From NCBI RefSeq assembly GCF_019430905.1, contig NZ_JAHYCA010000003.1:620001-684000 (forward strand): a stretch of DNA of 64,000 nt, written 5' to 3'. This document shows positions 26,601 through 35,951 of the stretch, piece by piece. A program made the translations under genes and the position numbers. The first letter of the stretch is position 1. The number at the start of each line of letters is the position of its first letter. Source of the stretch: Billgrantia antri (GTDB taxonomy: Bacteria; Pseudomonadota; Gammaproteobacteria; Pseudomonadales; Halomonadaceae). The notes under the pieces are model-generated. The model was not told where the DNA came from, did not search any database, and saw nothing but the letters and a program-made list of their open reading frames with translations.

Positions 26601-27523
26601 AAGAGCCCCGCGAGGTCCTGCTCGAGATCCGCTTCATCCGGCGCCTCGCTCTCGTCTACATGACGATTGACCGAGAAACCGGTGGTGTTGATCACGATGC
26701 CGGCCCCGGTCTGCTCGATCAGGTGGTTGACGAAGGCCAGGCAGGCGGGCTCCTTGAGCGAGGCCACCGCCACCGCCAGGGGCGCGAACCCCTGGGCCTC
26801 GAGCACCTCGAGCAGGCCATCCAGCACCGCCGTGTTGGCGCCCTGTAGATGGCTGCGATAGAACAGCAGCAGGCAGACCGGACGCGTCGCGTCCTGCTGC
26901 TTTCGCCACTCGTTGAGCGTCACCGCCGGCTGGCCGTGCGGTGATTTTCGATCAAATATTGCGGGAAAATAGAGCAGCGCCGCGGGAAGCCCCTGAGGCT
27001 CGCGCCAGGTCAGCGGCAGCCCAAGGCACTCGCTGCCGATACAGCGCAGCAGCTGCTCGGCGTTGTCGACCCCGCCCTCGCGCAGGTAGCGCCATACCCG
27101 GTGGGCCAGCGCAAAGGGCACGCTGGAGTCCGCCAGCAGAGCGTCGTCCGGGGCATCACAGCCCGGCACCAAGATCAACTGGCGGCGCCGGTCGCCGGCG
27201 GCCCAGGCCAGCAGGCGCTCGTGGCCGTAGCGCCAGTAGCCGCTGCCGCCCAGCAGCGAGACGATCACCAGTCGCGCCTGCTCCAGTAACCGATCCTCGT
27301 AGAGATCAAAGGCGGCCGGCTTGATCAGGTTCATCCAGTTGGCCAGGCGCAGCGAGGGAAACCCCTCGCCGCTCGCCTCGGCCAAGCGCTCCGCCGCCTG
27401 GGCCAGGGCCGACAGGCTGCTGTCGGCGGCCGACAGGAAGACGATCTCGGCGGGGCTCTGCTGCAGATCGACGATACCCTCGTCGTCGACGAAGCCCCCC
27501 GGCTTGGCGGCGAAGAGATGCAT
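23642..27523 (-). CDS. cobN: Cobaltochelatase large subunit CobN
   Basis: ATP-dependent insertion of cobalt into hydrogenobyrinic acid a,c-diamide; the large H-type subunit that carries the tetrapyrrole. 1293 residues, normal for CobN/ChlH. Conserved stretches include GNGVGLDTPASTLAIL, HVGKHGNLEWLPGKS, SIWGTATMRTGGDDIAQA and DILDSNGYYAFQGGMANA. The start at 27523 (MHLFAAKPGGFVDDEG) overlaps the cobW stop as TGATG; the upstream extension of the frame lies in cobW. Its partner is the fused AAA/VWA subunit at the head of the operon rather than CobS/CobT. Confidence 0.96.
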   Translation of the reverse strand: MHLFAAKPGGFVDDEGIVDLQQSPAEIVFLSAADSSLSALAQAAERLAEASGEGFPSLRLANWMNLIKPAAFDLYEDRLLEQARLVIVSLLGGSGYWRYGHERLLAWAAGDRRRQLILVPGCDAPDDALLADSSVPFALAHRVWRYLREGGVDNAEQLLRCIGSECLGLPLTWREPQGLPAALLYFPAIFDRKSPHGQPAVTLNEWRKQQDATRPVCLLLFYRSHLQGANTAVLDGLLEVLEAQGFAPLAVAVASLKEPACLAFVNHLIEQTGAGIVINTTGFSVNRHVDESEAPDEADLEQDLAGLFVGRPVVLQAILSSSTEEDWQAEAGGLRSRDMAMQVVLPEMDGRILTRAVGFKSEAHYSELCQLPVIRHTLHPERAAFVARLARRFSDLQRTSNRHKRLALVLANYPNRDGRIGNGVGLDTPASTLAILRALAAAGYPVDDLPADGDALVRQLQAGVTNDPRGLEQRGCWQSIALDDYLAWFRTLPQALQEAVWQRWGAPSEDPKHRQGRLMIAGIRLGETFVGIQPLRDLGDDPLQSYHDSELVPPHSYLAFYLWLREHYRVDALIHVGKHGNLEWLPGKSAALCAECWPDVALGPLPHFYPFIVNDPGEGAQAKRRSQAVIVDHLMPPLARAELYGAMAELEALADEYYQALGMDPRRETLLRERILAHLRDTGIDCELAQGRTGGEAAGETDDERLLNELDTYLCDIKESQIRHGLHVLGSLPPRDKLAGTLVAILRLPRGDTSTQRGLLHNLAADLGLPPAFDPLVAGAEPWHGPRPPALAALDDAPWRSAADTRERLERLAHRLVETHVVEEGCLVSLAHDYPVTAEQLRHVRGGLWAAMQRGVEMEIQSLLAGLEGRFVPPGPSGAPSRGRLDVLPTGRNFFSVDNRSIPSPAAWSLGEKSAQAFVERYLQDHGDYPRRLGLSIWGTATMRTGGDDIAQAFALMGVRPVWSLGSRRVIDIEVIPAMLLGRPRVDVTLRVSGFFRDAFANVIRLFDRAVRAVAEYQEPGEANTIRAAVVARRQELEALGRSPVQAEREAGYRVFGSRPGEYGTGLNRLLDERAWRHADDLAEAYLASGAYAYGQFPDSGVAARAAFEHQLEGLEVVMHNQDNREHDILDSNGYYAFQGGMANASRTLSGQAPSIYHADHANPARPRMRSLEQELARVIRSRVLNPKWIEAMREHGYKGAAEMAATVDYLFAYDATTDLVADYQYAQVSQALVLDGENQAFLCEHNPAAMEEMAERLLEAIQRGLWREPGEQGPALQDLLLEIDETREVAAP

Positions 27524-28644
27524 CAGGCGCTCGTCGCGATCTCGGTATCCGACAGGGCGGCGTGCAGGGCCGCGGTATCCAGCCCCTTGCCGATGAAGAC
27601 AAGCTGGGTGGCGCGCGGCTCGTCCTGCCCCCACAGCCGGTCGAAGTAGCCGTCCTGACGTTCGCCCACGGCCTGGATCACCCGCCGCATGGGCTTGCCG
27701 GGAATCGCCGCGAAGCCCTTGACGCGATAGATCTCGTGGTGCTTCAGCAGCTGCTGCAGGCGCGCTGCCAGGGCCTCGCCGTCGACCTCGCCCAGGCGGA
27801 TCACGCAGGAGTCGAAGTGATCGTGGGCGTGATCGTGGTGGGCGCCCTCGGCGTGGTGGCGATCGTGGTGGTTGTCGATAAGGTCGATGCCCTCCTCACT
27901 GGCCGCGCCAATGCCCATCAACGCCTCCAGTTGGGTGCGGTCCTCGGCCAGCCCCTGGTCGATTAACAGGGTCTTCACCGAGGCCGGTACCCGCTGGGCG
28001 ACCAGCGCTTCCACCCGGGCCCGTTCGGCTGGTTCGAGCAGGTCGGTCTTGCTGACCAGTACCAGATCCGCCGCGCTGAGCTGGTCGTCGAGCAGCTCGC
28101 GCAGGCTGGGGTCGTGATCGAGGGACTGGTCGGCGCGGCGCTGGGCCTCCACCCTCTCCACGTCGTGGGCGTAGCGACCGGCGGCCACCGCAGGGCCATC
28201 GACCACGGTGATGATCGCATCCACCGTGCAGTGCCGGCGCACCTCCGGCCAGTTGAACGCCTGCACCAGCGGCTTGGGCAAGGCCAGGCCGCTGGTCTCG
28301 ATCAGGATATGGTCGATCGTGTCGCGGCGGGCCATCAGCTGTTTCATCACCGGCAGAAACTCCTCCTCCACGGTGCAGCAGATACAGCCGTTGGCCAGCT
28401 CATAGATGCCGTTTTCGACTTCCACCGGGGCGCCCGCCTCGTCACGGCCTTCTTCATTGCCCTCGTCACAGCGCAAGGCACAGCCGCGCAGCAGGCTGGA
28501 ATCGATGTCCTGCTCGCCGAACTCGTTGACGATGACGGCGATGCGCTTGCCGGTGACCTGGCGCAGCATGGCGGCCAGCAGAGTGGTCTTGCCGCTACCC
28601 AGGAAGCCGGTCACCACCGTGGCGGGGATCTTGGTCAGGTTCAT
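27523..28644 (-). CDS. cobW: CobW-type GTPase / metallochaperone
   Basis: COG0523 G3E-family GTPase, thought to deliver metal (cobalt or zinc) to target proteins; in cob operons usually taken as support for cobalt insertion. 373 residues: P-loop GFLGSGKTT (13-21), the metal-binding CxCC motif GCICC (Cys87, Cys89, Cys90), SKTDLL, and a His-rich loop at 259-276 with nine His. The C-terminal CobW_C domain begins about 278. ATG at 28644 overlaps cobB by ATGA; cobN follows by TGATG, so it is stoichiometrically coupled to the chelatase. Confidence 0.93.
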   Translation of the reverse strand: MNLTKIPATVVTGFLGSGKTTLLAAMLRQVTGKRIAVIVNEFGEQDIDSSLLRGCALRCDEGNEEGRDEAGAPVEVENGIYELANGCICCTVEEEFLPVMKQLMARRDTIDHILIETSGLALPKPLVQAFNWPEVRRHCTVDAIITVVDGPAVAAGRYAHDVERVEAQRRADQSLDHDPSLRELLDDQLSAADLVLVSKTDLLEPAERARVEALVAQRVPASVKTLLIDQGLAEDRTQLEALMGIGAASEEGIDLIDNHHDRHHAEGAHHDHAHDHFDSCVIRLGEVDGEALAARLQQLLKHHEIYRVKGFAAIPGKPMRRVIQAVGERQDGYFDRLWGQDEPRATQLVFIGKGLDTAALHAALSDTEIATSA

Positions 28645-30029
28645 CCTTGGGACTCCAGTGAAGTTTTGGAAAGCGTCTCTATAGCGCCCGCCGACTGCCC
28701 GCTCGCCGTGAACAGCCGGGCCAGGGCGTCGGGATTGTCGGGAAAGAACAGATGCAGGTAGCTGGCCGTGAGGCCGCGCTGACGGTAGATCGCCTCGCCC
28801 GGCGCGGGGTGGCGCTGACGCCTGCAGAAGGCGATGGGCGCAGGCGTGCCCTCCGCCATCGAGCGGTGATGCGCGTGGCCACGCACCGACCCCTCCGGCA
28901 GCTCGGCGGTCTGCATGCCCTGGCAGCCGCGGCGCCCGCGCATGGCGCCGTGGCCCGGCAGCAGTCCCAGCATGGTGTGGGTCTCGCCATCGATATCGGT
29001 CAGACTCTCCAGGCAGTAGAGCAGTCCACCGCACTCGGCGAGGATCGGCTTGTCCGCAGCAAAGAAGCGGCGCAGCTCGTCGCGCAGCGACACGTTCGCC
29101 GCCAGCTGGGCGGCGTGCAGCTCGGGGTAACCGCCGGGCAGCCACAGCGCATCGCAGGGGGGCAATTGGCGGTCGGCCAGGGGCGAGAAGAAGCGCAGGG
29201 TCGCCCCCATGCACTCCAGCAGATCCAGGTTGGCCTGGTAGATGAAACTGAAGGCCGCGTCCCGGGCCACGCCGATGACCCGCCCCCGCAGCGACGGCAT
29301 GGGCGGCTCGGCGGCCTGGCACGGCGCCTCGAAGGTGACCGGCGGCAGCTGCAGCAGCGCCTCCGTCAGCCCCCCGGAGTCCAGCGCCCTGGCGCCGGCC
29401 TCGAAGCGCTGCTCCAGCTCGGTGCGAATTTCGTCGGCCTGCACCAGTCCCAGGTGGCGCTCGGGCAGGGTCAGCGCACCATCCCTCGCCACCGCGGCCA
29501 GCAGCGGAATCTCGGCAGGCAGCGCGGACTCGATCAGCTCACGGTGGCGCTGCGAGGCGCAGGCGTTGGCGATCAGCCCGGCGATGCGGATGTCGTCGCG
29601 AAAGCCCGCCAGGCCGGCCACCAGCGCCGCGGCGGTCTGAGCCATGCCCTTGACGTCCATGACGATGACCAGCGGCAGGCCGAACAGGGCGGCCAGGTCG
29701 GCGCTGGAGGGCTCGCCGTCGAACAGCCCCATGGCGCCCTCCACCAGGATCAGATCCGCCTCGCAGGCCGCCTCGAAGAAGCGCTGGCGGCAGTAGCTCT
29801 CCCCCGCCATCCACAGGTCGAGCTGATCCACCGGCCGGCCCGAAGCCTGGGCCAGGATCTGGGGGTCGAGATAGTCCGGCCCCGTCTTGAACACCCTCAC
29901 CACCTTGCCGCGGTTGCGCAGCAGCCGGGCCAGCGCCGCGGTCAGCGTGGTTTTGCCCTGGCCGGAGGCCGGTGCGGCAATGAACAGTGCTGGACAGGCG
30001 GCGCTGGTCCGCTCGACGGGTTCCTTCAT
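28641..30029 (-). CDS. cobB: Hydrogenobyrinic/cobyrinic acid a,c-diamide synthase
   Basis: Glutamine- and ATP-dependent amidation of the a and c side chains, making the CobN substrate in the aerobic route. 462 residues: P-loop APASGQGKTT (19-28), FKTGPDYLDPQIL, VEGAMGLFDG, then a glutamine amidotransferase domain with the nucleophilic Cys in LAECGGLLYCLE. The start at 30029 shares bases with the chelatase-subunit stop (TGATG); the ORF upstream is an alternate frame of that gene. It overlaps cobW by ATGA. Confidence 0.95.
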   Translation of the reverse strand: MKEPVERTSAACPALFIAAPASGQGKTTLTAALARLLRNRGKVVRVFKTGPDYLDPQILAQASGRPVDQLDLWMAGESYCRQRFFEAACEADLILVEGAMGLFDGEPSSADLAALFGLPLVIVMDVKGMAQTAAALVAGLAGFRDDIRIAGLIANACASQRHRELIESALPAEIPLLAAVARDGALTLPERHLGLVQADEIRTELEQRFEAGARALDSGGLTEALLQLPPVTFEAPCQAAEPPMPSLRGRVIGVARDAAFSFIYQANLDLLECMGATLRFFSPLADRQLPPCDALWLPGGYPELHAAQLAANVSLRDELRRFFAADKPILAECGGLLYCLESLTDIDGETHTMLGLLPGHGAMRGRRGCQGMQTAELPEGSVRGHAHHRSMAEGTPAPIAFCRRQRHPAPGEAIYRQRGLTASYLHLFFPDNPDALARLFTASGQSAGAIETLSKTSLESQG

Positions 30030-31777
30030 CACGCCTGGCCTCCTGCCCATGAACGGCCCACCGACAGCGGCAGGCGACAATAGCGGGCACCGAGCTGCTC
30101 GGCGATGATCTCGCTCCGCCCCCGCCTGACGGCGGCCTGCTCGGTATCGACCACCAGGCAATCGCCCAGCGCCGGCAGGCCGGCCAGGGATTGCCGGGTG
30201 CGGCCGTCGGTAATCAGGTAGGTGCGTATTTGCAGGTCGGCCTCCTGCCGCCGCCACTGGCGAATCAACCGCGCCGCCTGCAGGATGGCCTGGCGCAGCG
30301 GCGTGCCGCCACCCCCGTCGGCGCTGTCGAGCCGCTCACGCAACGCCTTGGGCGCACGGCGGCGCAGCAGGACCGGCGTAACACCGTCATTGCCGAAGCC
30401 GAGCACGGCCATTTGCTCGCGGGCGGCATAGGCCTGCCGGGCCAGCTGCTCGACCAGCCCCTTGGCCCGTCCCAGCAGCTGCCGCCCCAGGGTCGAGGCG
30501 GAAGTATCCAACAGCACCAGATGAACCGTCGGCGGAGCGGCTTGCGTCTTGCGATACTGCAGCCGGCGCCAGGGCCAGCGGCCATGATTGGCGGCCACAG
30601 TGGCGAACCAGTCCGGCCGGGGCGATACCCGATAGGAGCGACGCTGATGGCCCCGACGCCTGACCACAGCAGGCGCCTGGGAAGCCCTGGCGCAACCGGA
30701 TCCACGCTCATGCGCGACCATGTCCGACAGGCTCGGGGCCGGCACACTGACGCTTTTCTGCGCTACCGGCGGCATGGCACCCCACTGCCCCTGGCCGCCT
30801 GAGCCAGCCGTGTCGCTACCGGAGCCTGCCGGCCCGCTCGACGCAGGTGGCGTACCGGAGCCTGGCGGCGGCGGGGGCGGATTATGGCCCGAGTGCCTGC
30901 CGGGCGCCTGGTCAGACGGCGAGGTCCTCCGATGCGCCAGCACCCAAGGCTCGACGATATCCAGATCCTCCCTGGCCACGGCAGCGACGCCGCGCCAGGC
31001 GGCGTGGGCCTGGGCCGCACGATGCCAGGTCACGTCCGCCCGCAGCCCTTCGACGCCGGCCTCCTGACAACCCAGCGCGATGTGCTCGTAAACCCACGCC
31101 TCGCTGACGATCTCCGGCAGCGCCGACTGGGCACGCCGGATGCGCTGGGTCAGCGCTGCCTGGGCCTCGGCGTGGCGTGCCACGTAGCCCTGGGGGTCGC
31201 GGTCGAAGGCTTCGCGCTGCTGCACGATGGCGATGCGCTCTTCCACGCTGACCGAAGTGTGCTGTTCGAGGCAGAGGCCAAAGCGATCGAGTAGCTGCGG
31301 GCGCAGTTCGCCCTCGTCCGGGTTCATGGTGCCGATCAGGCGGAAACGCGCGGGATGGGAGTGGCTGACACCGTCGCGTTCGACGACGTTGGTACCGCTG
31401 GCGGCCACATCGAGCAGCAGGTCCACCAGGGAGTCCGGCAGCAGGTTGACTTCGTCGACGTAGAGCACGCCGCCGTGCGCCTTGGCCAGCAGCCCCGGCT
31501 GGAAGGCCGCCTCACGTTCTGCGAGTACCCGCTGCAGGTCCAGGCTGCCGGTCAGGCGCTCCTCGCTGGCCCCCAGGGGCAGGGTGACGAAGGGCGGCCA
31601 GCGCTCTTCGCCGTCGTCAGGCAGGATCGCCGCCAGAGCCCGCGCCAGGGTGGATTTCGCACTGCCACGCGGCCCGCTGATCAACACCCCGCCGATGCGG
31701 GGATGGATGGCGTTGAGCAGCAGCGCGGTCTTGAGTTCTGCCAGGCCGACCACGGCGGCGAAGGGAAACTCGCTCAC
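30029..31777 (-). CDS. Fused ChlI/ChlD-like (AAA + VWA) cobaltochelatase subunit
   Basis: 582 residues combining an AAA+ motor (Walker A GPRGSAKST about 35-43; Walker B VLYVDEVNLL about 104-113; FRLIGTMNPDEGELRPQLLDRF) with a C-terminal VWA domain whose MIDAS is DTSAS (424-428). They are joined by a Pro/Gly/Ser-rich linker (about 299-335). It resembles magnesium-chelatase ChlI and ChlD in one chain and probably powers CobN; no separate CobS/CobT chelatase genes are seen in the window. The GTG at 31777 is inferred from GAGG upstream and homology to VGLAELKTAL starts; the frame extends to 32002, through the riboswitch, without being coding. First gene of the riboswitch-led operon. Confidence 0.88.
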   Translation of the reverse strand: MSEFPFAAVVGLAELKTALLLNAIHPRIGGVLISGPRGSAKSTLARALAAILPDDGEERWPPFVTLPLGASEERLTGSLDLQRVLAEREAAFQPGLLAKAHGGVLYVDEVNLLPDSLVDLLLDVAASGTNVVERDGVSHSHPARFRLIGTMNPDEGELRPQLLDRFGLCLEQHTSVSVEERIAIVQQREAFDRDPQGYVARHAEAQAALTQRIRRAQSALPEIVSEAWVYEHIALGCQEAGVEGLRADVTWHRAAQAHAAWRGVAAVAREDLDIVEPWVLAHRRTSPSDQAPGRHSGHNPPPPPPGSGTPPASSGPAGSGSDTAGSGGQGQWGAMPPVAQKSVSVPAPSLSDMVAHERGSGCARASQAPAVVRRRGHQRRSYRVSPRPDWFATVAANHGRWPWRRLQYRKTQAAPPTVHLVLLDTSASTLGRQLLGRAKGLVEQLARQAYAAREQMAVLGFGNDGVTPVLLRRRAPKALRERLDSADGGGGTPLRQAILQAARLIRQWRRQEADLQIRTYLITDGRTRQSLAGLPALGDCLVVDTEQAAVRRGRSEIIAEQLGARYCRLPLSVGRSWAGGQA

Positions 31778-31940
31778 GGCAGCCTCGCCATGCACCGGCC
31801 GGACTCGCAGCGGCACACGGCCGACGAGGCATCGGTCGTAATCGGCGACACCCCCGCGGAAGGGGTAAATGGAACGAACGCAGACACGGCATCTCCTCGG
31901 TGCCCACCGCACCGTTACGGGATGATGATGGATTGATGGG

Positions 31941-32100
31941 CCGGTCTCCGGGCTCGAGGAGGACGTCAGAACGACGTCGAAGCCTGCACCTTCCCAGCAC
32001 AATGCCAGTGGTTCCTGCAGGCGACTCTCTCATTACCGTTGCGGGGGCAGCGATGGAATTGGCCTAGGCCTCACCATACTTCCCGATTATCCCCTAGGCA
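31941..32100 (-). ncRNA. Cobalamin riboswitch of the main cob operon
   Basis: Reading on the minus strand, the conserved parts are in order: a GGGAAG near 32090, GCTGCCCCCGCAACGG (the B12-box core) near 32040, GCCACTG-like CCACTGGCATTGTGCTGGGAAGG, and the closing AGCCCGGAGACCGGCC near 31945. The leader from the riboswitch to the chelatase start is ~160 bases. Binding of adenosylcobalamin should reduce expression of the cob genes. Whether control is at translation or termination is not obvious; no clear T-tract hairpin is seen. Ends are approximate. Confidence 0.93.
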
Positions 32101-32301
32101 CAGGGGCACCCATGTCGATCGGCCCATCGTAAAGGAACTGACGCGACCGGCGCAACGCAGAAAAATAAAAGTTATAATATAACAATTGCTTTTCATCCCC
32201 AGGTCCTGGCAATCTTCGCCGCAACGGCCAAAGAGCTGTGCTGAGCCCCGCCAACTTCAAGACAAACCGACCATTAACCAACGATAATCTGGACAGATTC
32301 C
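32101..32301. other. AT-rich divergent intergenic region
   Basis: About 200 bases between the riboswitch and the next importer operon, clearly lower in GC than the rest. It contains the Zur-type palindrome at 32171-32183 and a TATAAT hexamer at 32173-32178 overlapping it. No good -35 partner is apparent in either direction, and no small gene is supported. Confidence 0.6.
32171..32183. promoter_or_regulatory. Zur-type operator core GTTATA-A-TATAAC
   Basis: A perfect 6-1-6 inverted repeat equal to the core of the gammaproteobacterial Zur (zinc uptake regulator) consensus, with A/T-rich flanks that also partly match. It overlaps a TATAAT hexamer and is ~120 bases upstream of the substrate-binding protein start. 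Assignment to Zur comes from recalled consensus, so it is an inference, but the match is exact over 12 informative bases. Confidence 0.7.
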
Positions 32302-33312
32302 ATGATAAACGCACAACGCTTGTTGGCCATTCTTGCCTTTTTTCCTTCTTCATTTCTCATGGCAGACACTACCGATTATCCATTGTCACTGAACAATTGC
32401 GGCACGGAAATTCGCTTCTCTTCCGCACCTGAAAGCGCCGTTACCGTTGGGCAATCCGCTACCGAGATTCTCTATTCCCTGGGCCTTTCCGACCGGGTAG
32501 TCGGCACCTCGGTCTGGTTCAATCCCGTGCTGCCTGAGTTCAACGAGGTCAACGCCGGCATTGAACGGCTGGCCGACAACGACCCTAGCTTCGAATCCGT
32601 GGTGAATCGTCGACCGGGACTCGTCGCGGCCCAGTACGAGTGGCATGTGGGACCCACCGGCAGCGTGGCGAGCCGTGAGCAGTTTCACGAGCTGGGCATT
32701 ACCACCTACATCATGCCGGCCGACTGCGACACCAAGGACAACAGCACCGGAGGCGACGGCACCCGAACCGCCGCCTTCTCCCCCGCGCACGTCTACAAGG
32801 GCATCACCGAACTCGCTGCCATTTTCGACGTGCAGGAGGCCGGCGAGGCGCTGGTGGCCGACCTCGAGGCTCGCCAGGCCGACGCCATTGCCAAGGCCGA
32901 AAGCCTGGAGCTTCCGCAGGATCTGTCGGCAGTATTCTGGTTCTCTTCACCCGACAGCTCGGTGGACCCTTACGTTGCCGGTCGGCTTGGCGCACCCGGC
33001 TACATGATGGAGAAACTCGGCATTCGCAACGTCATTCAATCCGATGAGGAGTGGCCTATCGTCGGCTGGGAATCCATCGCCCGTTCCGACCCCGACCTGA
33101 TCGTGATAGCGCGCATGGACCGTCGGCGCTTTCCCGCCGACGACATCGAAGAAAAGCTGAACTTTCTGCACAGCGACCCGGTGACTCGGGAGATGACGGC
33201 GGTCCAGAATGGCAACATCGTAGAGATGGACGCCCACGCAATGAGTGCCACCATGCGCACGATAATCGGCTTGGAATCGCTGGCCGATGCCTTGACGACG
33301 CTCTCCTTCTGA
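32302..33312 (+). CDS. FecB/BtuF-type ABC transporter substrate-binding protein
   Basis: 336-residue periplasmic binding protein with an N-terminal signal peptide (MINAQRLLAILAFFPSSFLMA, cleavage about residue 21). The family pattern is PESAVTVGQSATEILYSLGLSDRVVGTS near the start and DPDLIVIARMDRRRFPAD near the end. Ligand not determinable; the Zur-type operator upstream suggests a zinc-related complex, while the flanking cob genes suggest a corrinoid. Two Cys (NNCG near the N terminus and PADCDT mid-protein) could pair. The ATG at 32302 has only a weak GGA upstream. First of a three-gene operon. Confidence 0.85.
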   Translation: MINAQRLLAILAFFPSSFLMADTTDYPLSLNNCGTEIRFSSAPESAVTVGQSATEILYSLGLSDRVVGTSVWFNPVLPEFNEVNAGIERLADNDPSFESVVNRRPGLVAAQYEWHVGPTGSVASREQFHELGITTYIMPADCDTKDNSTGGDGTRTAAFSPAHVYKGITELAAIFDVQEAGEALVADLEARQADAIAKAESLELPQDLSAVFWFSSPDSSVDPYVAGRLGAPGYMMEKLGIRNVIQSDEEWPIVGWESIARSDPDLIVIARMDRRRFPADDIEEKLNFLHSDPVTREMTAVQNGNIVEMDAHAMSATMRTIIGLESLADALTTLSF

Positions 33313-33314
33313 CG

Positions 33315-34378
33315 ATGAACCTGGCCGCGACATTGCACTTACCCGTGGTTCTCCGATGGCGCTGGGTCTGGCTCGCGCCATCGACGCTGTTCGTGGCCGT
33401 GATAGCCGGCACAGCGATCGGCGAAACGGCGATTCCGCTGGAGACCATTCTCAAGGTATTGGCGAACCGGCTGTGGGGGGCGGAGCATGTCGTCGACCGA
33501 ATCGACGCCGGCATCATCTGGAACTACCGGCTCAGCCGAGCCATCCTCGCCGCCTGCTGCGGTGCCGGGCTGGCCTTGTCCGGCGTCGTCCTGCAAGCCT
33601 TGCTGCGCAACCCGCTGGCCGACCCCTTCCTGATGGGGATTTCCGCCGGCGCCTCGACCGGCGCCGTGGCGGTCACCATCGCCGGGCTCGGTGCCGGCGC
33701 CGTGACACTCTCGCTCGGTGCCTTTGCCGGCGCGGGGCTGGCCTTCTCCCTGGTGGTACTGCTCGCCCGTGCCGCCGGCAGCGGTACCGGGGGTGGCCGC
33801 AGCGCCCAGGCCGCAGGCGCCATCATTCTGGCCGGTATCGCCGGATCGCAGCTGTTCAATGCGCTCACCGCCTTCATCATTGCCAAGTCGGCGAACGCCG
33901 AACAGGCCCGGGGCATCATGTTCTGGCTGATGGGCAATCTTTCCGGAGTGCGCTGGGACGACGTCACCCTGGGCCTGCCCGCCGCCTTGGGCGGCCTGTT
34001 GGTGTGCCTGTGGCATCGACGCGCCCTGGACGCCTTCACCTTCGGTGCCGACAGTGCCGCCTCGATGGGCATCGCCGTGCGCCGCGTGCGGGCGATCCTG
34101 ATCGCCGTCATGGCCCTGGTGACGGCAACGATGGTGTCGATGGTCGGCGCCATCGGCTTCGTGGGGCTGGTGATTCCTCATGCCATGCGCTTTCTGGTGG
34201 GCAACCGCCACACCCGGCTGATACCGGCATCGGCGTTGGCCGGCGCCGTGTTCCTGATCGGCGCCGACATTGTCTCGCGCGTCATAGTGCCGGGGCAGGT
34301 GCTGCCGATCGGCGTGGTCACGGCCCTGGTCGGGGCACCGGCCTTCGCCGTCATTCTGATTCGCGGGACGAGAACACG

Positions 34379-34382
<4 letters not shown>
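33315..34382 (+). CDS. FecCD/BtuC-type ABC transporter permease
   Basis: 355-residue inner-membrane permease of the iron-complex/B12 importer family, about ten helices. The family signatures are RLSRAILAACCGAGLALSGVVLQALLRNPLADPFLMGISAGAS and GAIGFVGLVIPHAMRFLVGNRHTRLIPASALAGAVFLIGADIVSR. The ATG at 33315 is three bases after the SBP stop; the longer open frame lies inside the SBP gene. It overlaps the ATPase gene by ATGA. Confidence 0.92.
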
Positions 34383-35143
<761 letters not shown>

Positions 35144-35183
35144 GCCCCACCGAGGAGCCCGATTCAGGTTCCGTCAGCGCTTC

Positions 35184-35951
35184 TCATCTAACGGGCACGA
35201 ACACCGGGGCGCCGTCGATCTCGGCGGTGGCCAGACGCTGGCTGTAGAGCCGCTCCAGGGCGGCGGGCACCAGCATGTTTCTGACCGGCCCCCAGCAGGC
35301 ATCGCCGTCGGGATAGAGCAGCAGCAGGTGATCGCACCAGCGCGCCGCCAGGTTGAGATCATGCAGGCACATCATCACCGCACGGCCCTCGGCGGCCTGC
35401 TCGGCGAGCAGCGCCATCACCGCGCTCTGGTGATGCAGGTCGAGATGGTTGGTGGGTTCGTCGGCGAGCCATATATGCGGCGCCTGGGTCAGCACCGTGG
35501 CAAGCGCCAGGCGCTGGCGTTCGCCTCCCGAGAGCGTGCTGACCAGGCGCTCGGCCAGATGCGCGACGTCGAGCCGCTCGAGCGCCGCATCGGCCAGGCG
35601 CAGGTCCTCGCCGCCCTCCATCTGCCATGCCGAGAGCCACGGATGGCGACCGATCAGCGCCGTCTCGCGCACCGTGGCGGGAAAGCCGTCGTGACGCTCC
35701 TGAAACACCAGCCCCAGGCTGCGCGCCACCTGGCGCCGCCCCAGCGCCGCCAGCGGGCGGCCGTCGATCAGCACCTGCCCTGCCCGTGGCCCGCGCAGCC
35801 CGGCCAGGGTGTGCAGCAGGGTGGTCTTGCCGGCGCCGTTGGGACCGAGCACGCCCCACACCTGCCCCGGCTCGACGTTGAGCGTGAGCGCTTGGCCGTC
35901 GCGCCGCCCCGGCACGTCGACCACCAGCTCGCGAATCTCGAGGCGGTTCAT
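35184..35951 (-). CDS. btuD: Cobalamin ABC transporter ATPase
   Basis: 255-residue ATPase of the vitamin B12 importer: Walker A GPNGAGKTT (about 36-44), VFQERHDGFPATVRETALIGRHPW, signature LSGGERQRLALATVL, Walker B IWLADEPTNHLD, H-loop CLHDLNLAARWCDH. It ends the btuB-F-C-D operon; start 35951 shares a base with the btuC stop. The function as a corrinoid importer follows from the riboswitch-led btuB at the head of the operon. Confidence 0.9.
   Translation of the reverse strand: MNRLEIRELVVDVPGRRDGQALTLNVEPGQVWGVLGPNGAGKTTLLHTLAGLRGPRAGQVLIDGRPLAALGRRQVARSLGLVFQERHDGFPATVRETALIGRHPWLSAWQMEGGEDLRLADAALERLDVAHLAERLVSTLSGGERQRLALATVLTQAPHIWLADEPTNHLDLHHQSAVMALLAEQAAEGRAVMMCLHDLNLAARWCDHLLLLYPDGDACWGPVRNMLVPAALERLYSQRLATAEIDGAPVFVPVR

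Noticed and set aside
32101..32301. Third cobalamin riboswitch for the plus-strand importer
   Set aside because: No GCAACGG-type B12-box core or closing stem on the plus strand; only an accidental CCGCAACGG-like string at about 32218 without the other elements.
33339..34211. 290-codon minus-strand His/Gln-rich frame over the permease gene
   Set aside because: Antisense of a permease gene; His/Gln richness arises from reverse-complemented Ala/Val codons.
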